DNA of 64,000 nucleotides, from the NCBI GenBank assembly GCA_020632975.1, contig JACKEL010000014.1, positions 88,701 to 152,700 of the forward strand. The letters are read 5' to 3'. The DNA comes from Myxococcales bacterium (GTDB lineage Bacteria > Myxococcota_C > UBA6777). Shown one piece after another: positions 52,458-61,556 of this stretch (its first letter is position 1; each line of letters starts with the position of its first letter). The translations under genes and the position numbers were made by a program. The notes under the pieces are model-generated. The model was not told the origin of the DNA and did no database searches. It saw only the letters and a program-made list of their open reading frames with translations.

Positions 52458-54527
52458 TCAACGTGCGAGGTCTGCCGCCATTTGAACAGCTTTTTGGGGA
52501 TCGACAGCGCCCGCACCATCGCGTGTTGTGGTGGGATCGTTTGTTGTGACGCGAGGATCTTTGAGGATACCTTCGATTTGATCAGGTGTGATGGAAGGAT
52601 TGGCTTTGATCATCAGGGCCGCAATACCAGCAACGTAGGGAGCCGAAAAAGACGTACCATTGACGGTTCCTGGTTGGGGCAGCCCTGTCGAAGCTTCGAC
52701 AGGTCCTTGTGCGCCTGGCATCACACCTCGCATGGTCTCGGGATCGGCGATGGGCATGACGCCAGGAGCGGTCACTTCCGCCCCTTCAGAGGACATACCC
52801 AGCGTGCTTGTATAGTTCCAAGCGGGTTTTTGGTTGGGTTGGACACTGGCACGGTTGTAAGGTTCGGTGGCACCGACTGTTAGCAAGCCTTCGGTCCCTG
52901 TCGAGTAGTTTCGCGAGAGTTCTGGGCGGCCGATCTCGCTTGCGATGGCGTGTTCGTTTCCTGCTGAGTTGATAAAAAGGATGCCCTCTTTGCGTGCTTC
53001 TTGAAGCTCTGATGCGAGTTTTGCTCTCGTAGCATCCGACTGTTTTTGGGAGGCGGGTGACTTCATGGCTGAGTCGATACGATTGGCGATGAGCCCGCGT
53101 ACTGCGACAAGATCGTCGGGTTTACCATCTTGGTTTTTGTCTTCAAGGGAGGGAGGATGGCCCAAAGCAGCGGTCAGTTCTTGGTGGAGCTTGCTTCCTT
53201 TGGGAGCTTGCAAGGCTTGTGCAGCGATGTTGTCAGCATATTTCGCGGTCGACATACCCCACGACATATTGACGACAGAAGGCTTGCCATCGTTGGGGAT
53301 CAAGTCGCGTGCATGGGCGACTTCAGCACGGCGCATATTGAGGAACGTATTTTCAGCTTTGGCGCCAATTTGTCCTATTTGATCGAGGCTTAGATCTTGG
53401 AAGTTGGCGCTGCTGGTATTGCCTTTGGCATCGACCGTTTGGCCGACGGCCAGTGACATCACTTGCGTCATATCTTTTTGGTATTGTTGATGTTCTTGGG
53501 GAGTCATCAAGCCATTGGGAGGAGGTTGGTCCTTTTGAAGAAGCGAATGGAGCTGGACATCTGCACCTTGTGCAAGGGCACCTTTTCCTGCCGCAGCGCG
53601 AACGACTTCATCGCCGTGTTGGGGGTTGTCCATCACCAACAAGCGCACACCATCAGCTCGGTTGGGCAGCCCCGCTGCTTGGAGCCCTTGGAGGATGCCT
53701 TCTTGACGCTTCATGTAAGGATGATCTGAGGCGGAGCCTGTCTCGTTGATGGCTTGTTGCGCACTTTGGCGTGCATTTGTGATGCTCTGCTCTTTGCTTG
53801 GAGGCTGGGAGAGCTGATTGATGCTTGGAAAAGATGCGCCTGGGATCCCTTGGGAGGGCTGTTGTGTTGTTGGCTGTGTGCTCGGATTGGCGGGGATTTG
53901 CGGGAAAGGAGACTGAGCAGTGGGGGCACCTGGGATCGTTGGGAAGCCTTCTTGTTGGGTGGGGGCGGACTTTCCAAGCTTTTTGCTAAGCGGAGAGGCT
54001 TGTTGTTTTTTGAGAGCTTTCTCCACAGCCTTTTGCATGATCCCCAGTTTCTCAAAGGGGCTTTGGGGCGCATTGGGGTTGGCTTCTTGGAGCTGGGCGA
54101 GTTGACCTAGGGCGCCTTGCGGGGGGCCTGCTTGATCCTGGGTGTTTTGTTGGAGTTGAGCCAGTTGCTGCATGGGATTTGGCGCGTTGTTTTGCGCGCC
54201 GCCTTGTTGCGGGGAGGCATTGGCGGGGACAGCGTCTCCTTGGAGCAAAGTCTGCCCTTGGCTGGTTTTCCCGGCTTTTCCGAGCGTCTTTTCACGTTCG
54301 CTGTTGGTGTCAGCGTGCTCAAAGAGGTTTTGTTGTAGTTGTTGTAAGAGTTGAAGGGCTGCTTGCCCTGCGCTGGCCTCCGCACCGCGATTTTCTTTTT
54401 GGCCGACTTCTTTTTGTTGGCTTTGGGTGCCTATCTCATTTTGTAATTGTTCTAAAGCGCGCAACGGGTTGGCGAGGGTTTGGGGGAGTGTTGTGAGGCT
54501 AGGAAGGGGGGAGCCTACTTTTGTCAT
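52458..54527 (-). CDS. Subtilase (S8) with Gln/Pro-rich N-terminal region and compressed Asp/His motif
   Basis: A 689-residue protein without a signal peptide. The first 270 residues are low complexity, rich in Gln, Ala, Pro. The S8 domain follows: Asp300 and His304 lie only four residues apart (LVMDNPQHGDEV), then the Asn-containing oxyanion motif NSAGNE (Asn524) and GTSFSAP with Ser626 as nucleophile. In ordinary subtilisins the Asp and His are about 30 residues apart. A loop DKNQDGKPDD at 463-472 looks like an EF-hand calcium site. ATG at 54527 has AGGAG six bases upstream and a 32-bp dyad begins 15 bp upstream. Regulated intracellular or non-classically secreted protease is inferred; activity is uncertain because of the Asp/His spacing. 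Confidence 0.8.
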   Translation of the reverse strand: MTKVGSPLPSLTTLPQTLANPLRALEQLQNEIGTQSQQKEVGQKENRGAEASAGQAALQLLQQLQQNLFEHADTNSEREKTLGKAGKTSQGQTLLQGDAVPANASPQQGGAQNNAPNPMQQLAQLQQNTQDQAGPPQGALGQLAQLQEANPNAPQSPFEKLGIMQKAVEKALKKQQASPLSKKLGKSAPTQQEGFPTIPGAPTAQSPFPQIPANPSTQPTTQQPSQGIPGASFPSINQLSQPPSKEQSITNARQSAQQAINETGSASDHPYMKRQEGILQGLQAAGLPNRADGVRLLVMDNPQHGDEVVRAAAGKGALAQGADVQLHSLLQKDQPPPNGLMTPQEHQQYQKDMTQVMSLAVGQTVDAKGNTSSANFQDLSLDQIGQIGAKAENTFLNMRRAEVAHARDLIPNDGKPSVVNMSWGMSTAKYADNIAAQALQAPKGSKLHQELTAALGHPPSLEDKNQDGKPDDLVAVRGLIANRIDSAMKSPASQKQSDATRAKLASELQEARKEGILFINSAGNEHAIASEIGRPELSRNYSTGTEGLLTVGATEPYNRASVQPNQKPAWNYTSTLGMSSEGAEVTAPGVMPIADPETMRGVMPGAQGPVEASTGLPQPGTVNGTSFSAPYVAGIAALMIKANPSITPDQIEGILKDPRVTTNDPTTTRDGAGAVDPQKAVQMAADLAR

Positions 54528-54542
54528 GGGGCGCTCCTGTAA

Positions 54543-54574
54543 GAATATATCTGTAGGCTACTACAGATATATTC
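54543..54574. promoter_or_regulatory. Perfect 32-bp dyad upstream of the subtilase gene
   Basis: The 14-bp arms GAATATATCTGTAG and CTACAGATATATTC flank four bases. Within it CTGT and ACAG are separated by 8 bp (54551-54566), the spacing of the E. coli LexA box. It starts 15 bp upstream of the start codon and probably overlaps the promoter. Confidence 0.7.
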
Positions 54575-54697
54575 AGTGAAGGGTGTGATAATTTGTTGCG
54601 GGCGGCTTTTCTTTGTGTATCGTCTGCGTGGGAAAAAGGTTGTTCAGCGGTTTTCTAGGGTATCGAAAAGAAAGCACTCTTTTTTGTGCGCGAGATG

Positions 54698-56179
54698 CTA
54701 AAGCGTTTTTCTCTTGAGCAAGCCGTGATCTACCTCACACCCAAGGCTTTGAGGGGCTCTCTCGCGTGCTTGGAACAACTGATGGATACCAAGGCCGATG
54801 GCGACAGCGCCCAGTGGCGCGCTGATATGCCCCACCGTCGTCCAAAGATTGGCAGCTTGTGCGTGAGAGGCATAAGCCTCGATGTGTTGGTCAAAGTTGG
54901 TGCGGGTGCTGTAGTAAAGCGCGCGTTGTTGGAGGGCGTCGCGGTAAGAGATGTTTCCTGCGATGTAGCTTCCTGTCGCGAGTCCCGCAAGAAACAATCC
55001 CCCCACGATGGCCGACCATCCGAGGATTCGCTTTTGCGGGAGGCTGGTTTGGTACCGTTTCCATGTGTTGTATTTGTCTTCTGCGGTGAGTTGGAGATGC
55101 AACTTGTACGAAGACTTGGGCAGGACGGTGACTTTCTTTTGTAAGGTCTTGTGACAAAAGCTGCGCACATGCAAGAGAAAGTCGCCTTCTGGGACAAGCA
55201 AGGTGAGAGGCGTTTGGCCGCTGTAGAGTTCTTCGATAAAGACTTGGGCTTGGGAGGGAGACGATGTGATGATGATCTTGGCGGTAGGACGGGGATAACG
55301 AAGCACCAACTTTTCTGCAAGGCTGACTTGGAAAGTGCGTTGAAAGGGGAGGGCTTTGGGGTAACGGATCTCCACAGTGTAAGGGCCTGGAGGCAGCTTG
55401 ACGCGCCAGAGCTTTCCTTTGCCGCGAAGAGGCTCCAACAACGCCGCACCGCGCAAGAGCAGTTGGGTTGCATTGTCATCTGTGGAGAACTCGACAAAGC
55501 TTTCGTGAAAGGGCGGGGAGAATCCATGGTTGTAAGTCTCGGTGGCTTCGAGCTTTACGGTGCGATAGATCGGTGCTGAGTCTGGATAAGTGAGCGCGAT
55601 CTTGTAGGCCCCCTCGGGTAGATAAAAGTCCCAAAGGTACGAGGTTTGGCAGCGCTTGATTTGTTTGGCGCCTTGCACGCAGATCTGGGCTTTGGGGTGA
55701 TAGGCGTAGACGCGCAGTTTGGCAAAGAGGTGTTTTTTTAAGAGGCGGCCGCGCTCGCTAAGGATAGAACGACGGCGAACTTGGGTCTCAAAGAGCTTTT
55801 CTTGGAGATAGCGATCAAAGAGTTTTAGAGAGCGCTCAAAAAGAAGGAGCTTTTCGTCTGAAGTCGCGGACTTTTTGGACGCACGGTTGAAGAGCCGCGC
55901 GGCGTTGAGTAGCAATCGACCCTTTTTGAAGCGCTCGATGGGTTTGATCTTGCCCGACTCCCCGAGAAGATCCGCCATCTGTAGAAAGCACTCTGCTGCG
56001 GGAACCAGCAACCTCTGCCGAAAGAGTGCGGCGCATCTCTTGAGGTCTTGTGCTTTGGCTTGCGAAGGAAAAACATAGCTCAAGCATAGCAAACCCGCAA
56101 AAAAGAAAAGGGTTTGCCTGAAGGGAGCACGCCACAGAAAAGAGGAAGACGTGGACGTTTGGTGCAAAGACGTAAGCAT
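54698..56179 (-). CDS. PEGA-domain exported protein, copy A
   Basis: A 493-residue exported protein. A signal peptide precedes a helical region (about 40-140), several beta domains and a PEGA domain (about 290-345; ITSSPSQAQVFIEELYSGQ, PLTLLVPEG). Hydrophobic stretches near GWSAIVGGLFLAGLATGS and TTVGHISAPLGAVAIGLGI suggest two membrane helices near the end. PEGA domains mediate surface interactions. It shares the whole domain order with the protein at 60037-61482, so the two are paralogues. ATG at 56179 follows GGAGG at seven bases. It starts 57 bp downstream of the kinase A stop, so it is co-transcribed with that kinase. Confidence 0.82.
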   Translation of the reverse strand: MLTSLHQTSTSSSFLWRAPFRQTLFFFAGLLCLSYVFPSQAKAQDLKRCAALFRQRLLVPAAECFLQMADLLGESGKIKPIERFKKGRLLLNAARLFNRASKKSATSDEKLLLFERSLKLFDRYLQEKLFETQVRRRSILSERGRLLKKHLFAKLRVYAYHPKAQICVQGAKQIKRCQTSYLWDFYLPEGAYKIALTYPDSAPIYRTVKLEATETYNHGFSPPFHESFVEFSTDDNATQLLLRGAALLEPLRGKGKLWRVKLPPGPYTVEIRYPKALPFQRTFQVSLAEKLVLRYPRPTAKIIITSSPSQAQVFIEELYSGQTPLTLLVPEGDFLLHVRSFCHKTLQKKVTVLPKSSYKLHLQLTAEDKYNTWKRYQTSLPQKRILGWSAIVGGLFLAGLATGSYIAGNISYRDALQQRALYYSTRTNFDQHIEAYASHAQAANLWTTVGHISAPLGAVAIGLGIHQLFQARERAPQSLGCEVDHGLLKRKTL

Positions 56180-56236
56180 CTCGCGTTCCTCCAAGAGAAA
56201 AGATGGGACCAAAGAGGATATGTTGTTGGGGTCTTC

Positions 56237-58159
56237 TTAATAACGACAGTAGTCAGGATTTTCTTCAAGGAAAGACTTCTTCTTCATCTTGAGTCGGATC
56301 TTTCCTCGAAGTTTTCGGACGGGCAGAACACAAAGCGCGTAGCCTGGGGCGTAGAGGGTCAAGTTTCCGCGGCGGACCTTGAGGGGAAAGCAAGTGTGTT
56401 TTTTGGTTTCGATGGTGTGGTAGCGCTTGTGTTGGAGCTTGAAGCTGACATCAGCGGGTTCGATGTGGATCGCCACGGTACGTTTGTTACGTTGTTTGGA
56501 AGATGTTTTGCAAAGTATGGTGCCTTGCTCTGAACAAGCCCATGTCCCGAAGTCTTTGCAGTTTTCGAGATCTCCATAACACTCTTGGCCTTTTTGGGCG
56601 AAGTCTTCGTCGATCTTCCCGTCGCAGTCGTCATCTCGGTCGTTGCAAAGTTCTTTTGAGGGAATCATCTCACCTTTGCAAGGCTGCCACTTTCCATCCA
56701 CACATGTTTGTAATCCCCCTTTGCAAGGGCCTTTTCCACGTGTGCCAGAGGAGCCTGAATAGCAAGGTTGTGTGTCTTTGTCCGTGCATTCGGCCAAAGG
56801 GGGCGCGTGATTTCTTGGCAGTTGGGGGAGAGTACCAAGAGGGTTGTTGGGGCCCGATGGACGGGAGAAATAGATCCCTGCAAACAGTCCCATGCCGATC
56901 AAAAGGGCGCTTCCAAGGAAGATCAAGACCCACGGAGGAGAAGACTTGGTTAGGGGGACAGAAGCCGTGTCATCTGGGTGGATGGCACCTTGTCGAGCAA
57001 AGTCTTGGTAAGTGTTTCTGCTTCCATGGGATGCGTCGTCTGCGAGTTGTTGGGAGGCGAAGATGGGGGCGTGAGGAAGCGGTGTCATGGGCGCAAAGGG
57101 GGCTGCCTTTTTTTCCACGAGGTCTTCGCTTGCGTACTCAACGCTGCTGCTGGAGTCGAAGTCTTTGAGGGTCACGATATCTTCAGCGGAGAGTTGAACC
57201 GTGAGATCGTTGTCCGTCTGAAGCGTTTTTTTGGCGAGTCGAAGTTCGTTGCGTTTTTCTACGGTGTAGAGTTTTCCGCCCGCAGGAAGGGCTTCTGCGA
57301 TGTCTTCTTGAAGCTCACGGCAGTTGCTGTAGCGCTCACTCGGGTCTTTGGCGAGACAACGCATCACGATATCCCCGAAGGATTGGGGGAGTCGTTTGTT
57401 GATCTCGCAGGGATGTTGAGGAACTTCGTGCATGTGTTGGTAGAGGATCGTTTGTAATCCTCCACGAAAGGGGACATGGCCCACGCTGAGTTGGTACATC
57501 ATGACACCCATGGCGTAGATATCCACGCGGTGATCGATGTTTTTGCTATCTTTGATTTGCTCAGGGGCGGTGTACTTAAAGGTTCCTAGTATCGAGCCTG
57601 TCGTCGTTTTTTCGTCCATATCATCCAAGAACTTTGCGATCCCAAAGTCGCTCAGTTTAGGGGTATAGACGTGCGTGTCCCCGCGCGGGGCGAGCATGAC
57701 GTTTCCAGGCTTGAGATCGCGGTGGATGATGCCTTCTCCGTGCGCATAAGCGAGCGCATCAAGGAGAGGAAGCAAAAGGGAGCGGAGTTCTTCAGAGGAG
57801 AGAAGGTGGCGGCCTTGGATGAGATATTGTTTGAGGTCGGGTCCGCTAATCCACTCTTGGACCATCCCCAAAAGCTCGCCATCATCGAGAAGTTCGACGA
57901 CCCGAACGATCCCGTCGTGTTGCATGCGGAATTGGATCTCAGCTTCGCCAATAAATCGCCCCCGCACCACGTGATCCACAGAAAGATGGGGAAAGAGCAA
58001 CTTGAGCGCCATCGTGCGTTTGAGCGCGCGGTGATACACTTGGTAGATCCACGCCATCCCACCTTGGGCGACGAACCTTTGGACGTCATAGCGCTCGGCG
58101 ATGGTTTGCCCGACGAGAGAGGTCGGGTCTTTGGTGAGATCCTGTATGGTGATTGTCAT
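56237..58159 (-). CDS. Ser/Thr protein kinase with MopE-type Cys-rich ectodomain, copy A
   Basis: A 640-residue membrane kinase. Kinase domain about 24-290: GGMAWIY loop, Lys53 (MALKLLFP), HRD at 146-148, DFG at 171-173, YTAPEQ. One membrane helix at about 410-430 places about 210 residues outside. The ectodomain begins with Cys-rich motifs CYSGSSGTRGKGPCKGG and CNDRDDDCDGKIDED, the latter matching the MopE-type putative metal-binding repeat common in Myxococcota, and ends with a beta domain. The start ATG at 58159 aligns with the paralogous kinase start. A PEGA gene follows. Copy B at 61557-63472 has the same order. The kinase would pass an external metal or cell-surface signal to cytoplasmic targets. 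Confidence 0.88.
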   Translation of the reverse strand: MTITIQDLTKDPTSLVGQTIAERYDVQRFVAQGGMAWIYQVYHRALKRTMALKLLFPHLSVDHVVRGRFIGEAEIQFRMQHDGIVRVVELLDDGELLGMVQEWISGPDLKQYLIQGRHLLSSEELRSLLLPLLDALAYAHGEGIIHRDLKPGNVMLAPRGDTHVYTPKLSDFGIAKFLDDMDEKTTTGSILGTFKYTAPEQIKDSKNIDHRVDIYAMGVMMYQLSVGHVPFRGGLQTILYQHMHEVPQHPCEINKRLPQSFGDIVMRCLAKDPSERYSNCRELQEDIAEALPAGGKLYTVEKRNELRLAKKTLQTDNDLTVQLSAEDIVTLKDFDSSSSVEYASEDLVEKKAAPFAPMTPLPHAPIFASQQLADDASHGSRNTYQDFARQGAIHPDDTASVPLTKSSPPWVLIFLGSALLIGMGLFAGIYFSRPSGPNNPLGTLPQLPRNHAPPLAECTDKDTQPCYSGSSGTRGKGPCKGGLQTCVDGKWQPCKGEMIPSKELCNDRDDDCDGKIDEDFAQKGQECYGDLENCKDFGTWACSEQGTILCKTSSKQRNKRTVAIHIEPADVSFKLQHKRYHTIETKKHTCFPLKVRRGNLTLYAPGYALCVLPVRKLRGKIRLKMKKKSFLEENPDYCRY

Positions 58160-58416
58160 CCAAACATCCGATGATTGCGTACGTTGCTGCTTCGGCTGAT
58201 TCTCCGGGAGCGGAGCGTGCCTTCCGTCATATGGCTCAAAGCCAAGCACATCTGTTTGTAGCAGCAAAAGAAAAAATCCTCAATTCCTTGTTATACAAGA
58301 TGCGGGCTTGATCGCCAAGGATAGGTCTTTTCGTTCTTTGTCGAGATGTCAGGGAACCATGCTGAAAAGGGAGGATGGTGCGTTGAAAACAAGAGGCAGG
58401 AAAGAAAGAAGCGGGT

Positions 58417-60027
58417 TTAGTTGGGATCGTAGTTGGTCCAACCTGTGGTCCAGTCGGCTTTGGGGTCCACGCCACCAATAAAGCCCACTTTGTCGAAAAA
58501 GGCGTTGCCTTGGAGTTGGAACGCCCCCGAAGCTGCTGGGGAACCATCTTTGGGGCGGAAGTCAGGTGTTTTGTAATTGGTGGGGGCTGTCAACATAGGG
58601 TCGCCGATCAGATTGCCCGGATTCAGGGCATTGAAGAAGTCCTCGATGGTAAAGTTGATGCCTTCACCTGTAGCCCCTTTAAAGTTGGTGGGGCATTGGA
58701 TGATAGAGTTGGAAACCACCAAATCACCGTTGAGTTTGCTTCCTGCGGTATCCCAACCATTTTTGTAGGTGTCGGCATCGTCGATGCGCAAACAAGCACC
58801 TTTGTAGTTCATAAAGATGGCATTGTAGATCTTGGCGCCCGTACCACGGCGAAGACGCGCGCCAGCGCCCGTGCCTGCTTCGTTTCCACCTACAAAAGTC
58901 AGGTTGGAAAGGGTCGGTCCAGAGCGTGGTGTCGCGTCAAAGTTGGTCTCTTGGTTGTCTGCCTCGATGCCGCAGTCTCCGCCATCTGTGTACTGTTGGG
59001 CGATGAAAAATTGCCCATTCCCGCGCCAACCGTCCGTCCAGTCGAGGCTATCGTCCTCTGCGCCGGTGACCAAGATATACTTGAAACTGACGGTCCCACC
59101 AAAGAACTCGACGCCATCGTCCGCGTTCATGTGGACTTGGACGTACTCGACGGTGGTTCCTGAGCCCACAGCTTGGAAGGCGATGCCGTTGAGTTCGTTG
59201 TCAGGGCTGAAGAGACGACCCGCAAACTCTACGCGGACATAACGCAAGACACCGCTGCTATCGTTGTCATTGGTGCCACCGTACCAACCTGTACCACCTT
59301 CCCCAAAGCCTTCGCAGATCCCGAGAGGACTTCCACCTACGCAGTTGTTGAGGCGGGCATTTCCGTTGATAACGAGACCACCCCAGTCACCGCGTTGGCG
59401 TTGGCCTTTGGGTTGGGAGGAAGTAAAGACGATAGGTTTTTCTCTCGTTCCTTCCGCAAAGATCTTCCCATTTCGACGGACAATCAAAACGCCCGTCGAT
59501 TGTTTCTCTCCAACGATGGTGGTGCCAGGTTCGATGCGTAGGGCTACGGACTTGACGTCATCGCCAATAAAGACCGCTCCACGAAGGATCCACTTGATAT
59601 CTGCGGTAAGCTTGAGTTCATCTGTGTAAGTTCCTGTAAGAATACAGGTTCCAGCCTCTTCTGATTCGCAAGGACTGCATGTTCCATCGCGACAGACTTG
59701 CCCAGCCCCTCCACAGTCCGCACTGACCTTACAGGCCGAGCACTTGCCTTCCAAACAGGCTAGGCCACCCCCACAGTCTTTTGCGGTTTGGCAGGTCTGA
59801 CAGACCCCTTGAACACAGGCTTTTTGATCTGCACAGTCGTTGCTGTCTTTGCATTGGGCACACTTTCCTTGCACGCAAAAGCCGACGCGTGCGCAGTCTG
59901 TGTCTGCACGACAGTTGATGGTTGCATCGAATTGGTCGTCGTATGGGTTGCTTCGTTGCAGTTTTTCTTCAAGGTAACAGGCTTGCAAGGACAAGAGGAG
60001 TCCTGCCAAAAGAATGAGTTTGCGCAT
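58417..60027 (-). CDS. Cys-rich lipoprotein with parallel beta-helix domain
   Basis: A 536-residue lipoprotein, lipobox LQAC (Cys17). Residues about 39-125 contain four or five Cys-rich repeats of the form CxxxxDC...CxxGxCxxC (for example CVQGKCAQC, CVQGVCQTC, CLEGKCSAC). A right-handed beta-helix or similar solenoid follows (about 150-520), with GTTIVGEKQST, WGGLVINGNA and the acidic DDGVEFF segments. Such beta-helix domains bind or modify glycans, but no catalytic residue can be named. It is placed between PEGA copy B (9 bp upstream) and kinase copy A (about 260 bp downstream). GAGGGC precedes the ATG. Confidence 0.78.
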   Translation of the reverse strand: MRKLILLAGLLLSLQACYLEEKLQRSNPYDDQFDATINCRADTDCARVGFCVQGKCAQCKDSNDCADQKACVQGVCQTCQTAKDCGGGLACLEGKCSACKVSADCGGAGQVCRDGTCSPCESEEAGTCILTGTYTDELKLTADIKWILRGAVFIGDDVKSVALRIEPGTTIVGEKQSTGVLIVRRNGKIFAEGTREKPIVFTSSQPKGQRQRGDWGGLVINGNARLNNCVGGSPLGICEGFGEGGTGWYGGTNDNDSSGVLRYVRVEFAGRLFSPDNELNGIAFQAVGSGTTVEYVQVHMNADDGVEFFGGTVSFKYILVTGAEDDSLDWTDGWRGNGQFFIAQQYTDGGDCGIEADNQETNFDATPRSGPTLSNLTFVGGNEAGTGAGARLRRGTGAKIYNAIFMNYKGACLRIDDADTYKNGWDTAGSKLNGDLVVSNSIIQCPTNFKGATGEGINFTIEDFFNALNPGNLIGDPMLTAPTNYKTPDFRPKDGSPAASGAFQLQGNAFFDKVGFIGGVDPKADWTTGWTNYDPN

Positions 60028-60036
60028 GGCGTGCCC

Positions 60037-61482
60037 TCACAGTTGCTTGCGTTTGAGGTCTGATTCAGTGATCTCACACTCGAGGCTTCGTAGAGAAGGA
60101 AGCCCGCTGCGTGCGAGTTGGGTGATGCCAAAGATCATCGCGGCGCCACCCACACCAAACCCAACAAATCCAACAGTTCGCCAAGTGTTTCCACGTTGGG
60201 CTTCGGCCTCGTAAGCGGTGACATACTGTTGAACATTGGTTCGATTGGTGAGGTAGAGTTCGCGTTGTTTTTCGGCCTCGGCGTGGGCACCATTGCTGAT
60301 GAATTGCGCGGCACCACCGAAGCCTGCGACCAACACGCCGCTCACAAGGGCCACCCATCCAGAGATCTGAAGGGTAGGTTGTTCAGCTTTTTTCTTTTGC
60401 CAGTCTTGGTAGCGAGACTCGATCTCCATCATCACACTGACATTGTTGCGCGTTTGCGGCTGTATATCGAGCTTCTTGGTGGCGGGGCGGTGGCAGAGGC
60501 TTTTGAATACGATGCTGGTCTCTCCGTCAGGTACGAGGATTTGTGCGGGGGTGACTCCGCGATACACACCATTGACGAAGATCTGCGCGCCTGCAGGAAC
60601 GGTCGAAAGTTCGAGGGTTGCGGAAGGTGGACGATAACGCTTGGTCACACCCGAGCCAACGCTCACGTGGATGGTGCGCTCATAAGGAGGAACACCCGGG
60701 TAAGCCAGCGTGACCTTGTAGCTTCCTGGCGCCAACTTCAACTTCCACTCTTTGCCTTCGTGGGTGATCTTTTTTTCTAGCGCTGCGCCTTGGAGGGTGA
60801 TCTTGGCATGCGGGTGGTTGGTGTAAAGTTCCACGGGGATCTCGACTTTGGGCGGGGTAAAGCCTTGGGTCGAGTTTTCGTTGGGCGTTACTGTTAAAGG
60901 ACGGGTTTGCTCGGCTAGATCGGGGTATTTCACGGACATGGTGTACTGTCCAGGGGGAAGGTAGGCACGCCAAACGGAGCCTTTCTTACAGCGCTTTCGG
61001 CCACTTGAGTAGGTCAAACAGATATTGGCGCGCGGGTCGTAAGAAAAGATGTTGATGCGACCATAGCCGATCTTGTTGCGCAAGCGTCGAAGTTCGGTGA
61101 GTGCGGAGTTTTTGCGCTCGTCATCTTCGTAAAGGTTTTCTTTGGTGTAGCGTTCCAAAAGCTGAAGGGAACGCTCATAAAGGCGGATCTTGTTTTCGTT
61201 TTTGGAGCGCTTGGCTGCAAGTGAAAAGAGCCGCGCAGCGTTGAGGAAAAGACGCCCTTTTTTGATGCGCTGAAGTCGAGGGAGTCCCTTTGAAGCGCCC
61301 ATCGCATCGGCTTCTTTGGCGAAACATTCGCCTGATTCTTCGATTTGACCGCGACGATAAAGCGAGGCGCAGTCTTTGGCCAGCGCGGAAGTCGCAGGAA
61401 AACCCACGACCAAAAGAAGCGCTAGGCACCCAAGCCAAGAAGATTGGGCGCGTGTATGTCGATGCGCCGAAAGGTTTGGCAT
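60037..61482 (-). CDS. PEGA-domain exported protein, copy B
   Basis: A 481-residue exported protein paralogous to the one at 54698-56179. It has a signal peptide ending near SALA, a helical N-terminal segment including the shared LLNAARLF-like stretch, beta domains, a PEGA domain from about residue 285 (LELSTVPAGAQIFVNGVYRG, TPAQILVPDG) and two hydrophobic helices near 375 and 435. ATG at 61482 has GGAGAAG upstream. It lies 74 bp after the kinase B gene and 9 bp before the beta-helix lipoprotein gene, so the three likely share a transcript. Confidence 0.82.
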   Translation of the reverse strand: MPNLSAHRHTRAQSSWLGCLALLLVVGFPATSALAKDCASLYRRGQIEESGECFAKEADAMGASKGLPRLQRIKKGRLFLNAARLFSLAAKRSKNENKIRLYERSLQLLERYTKENLYEDDERKNSALTELRRLRNKIGYGRINIFSYDPRANICLTYSSGRKRCKKGSVWRAYLPPGQYTMSVKYPDLAEQTRPLTVTPNENSTQGFTPPKVEIPVELYTNHPHAKITLQGAALEKKITHEGKEWKLKLAPGSYKVTLAYPGVPPYERTIHVSVGSGVTKRYRPPSATLELSTVPAGAQIFVNGVYRGVTPAQILVPDGETSIVFKSLCHRPATKKLDIQPQTRNNVSVMMEIESRYQDWQKKKAEQPTLQISGWVALVSGVLVAGFGGAAQFISNGAHAEAEKQRELYLTNRTNVQQYVTAYEAEAQRGNTWRTVGFVGFGVGGAAMIFGITQLARSGLPSLRSLECEITESDLKRKQL

Positions 61483-61556
61483 GGCTTCTTCTCCATGTTT
61501 GTAAGATGTCAAAGTTGAGAAAACCCTAATAGGTGGGGAAGATGGGAAGATTTGCT

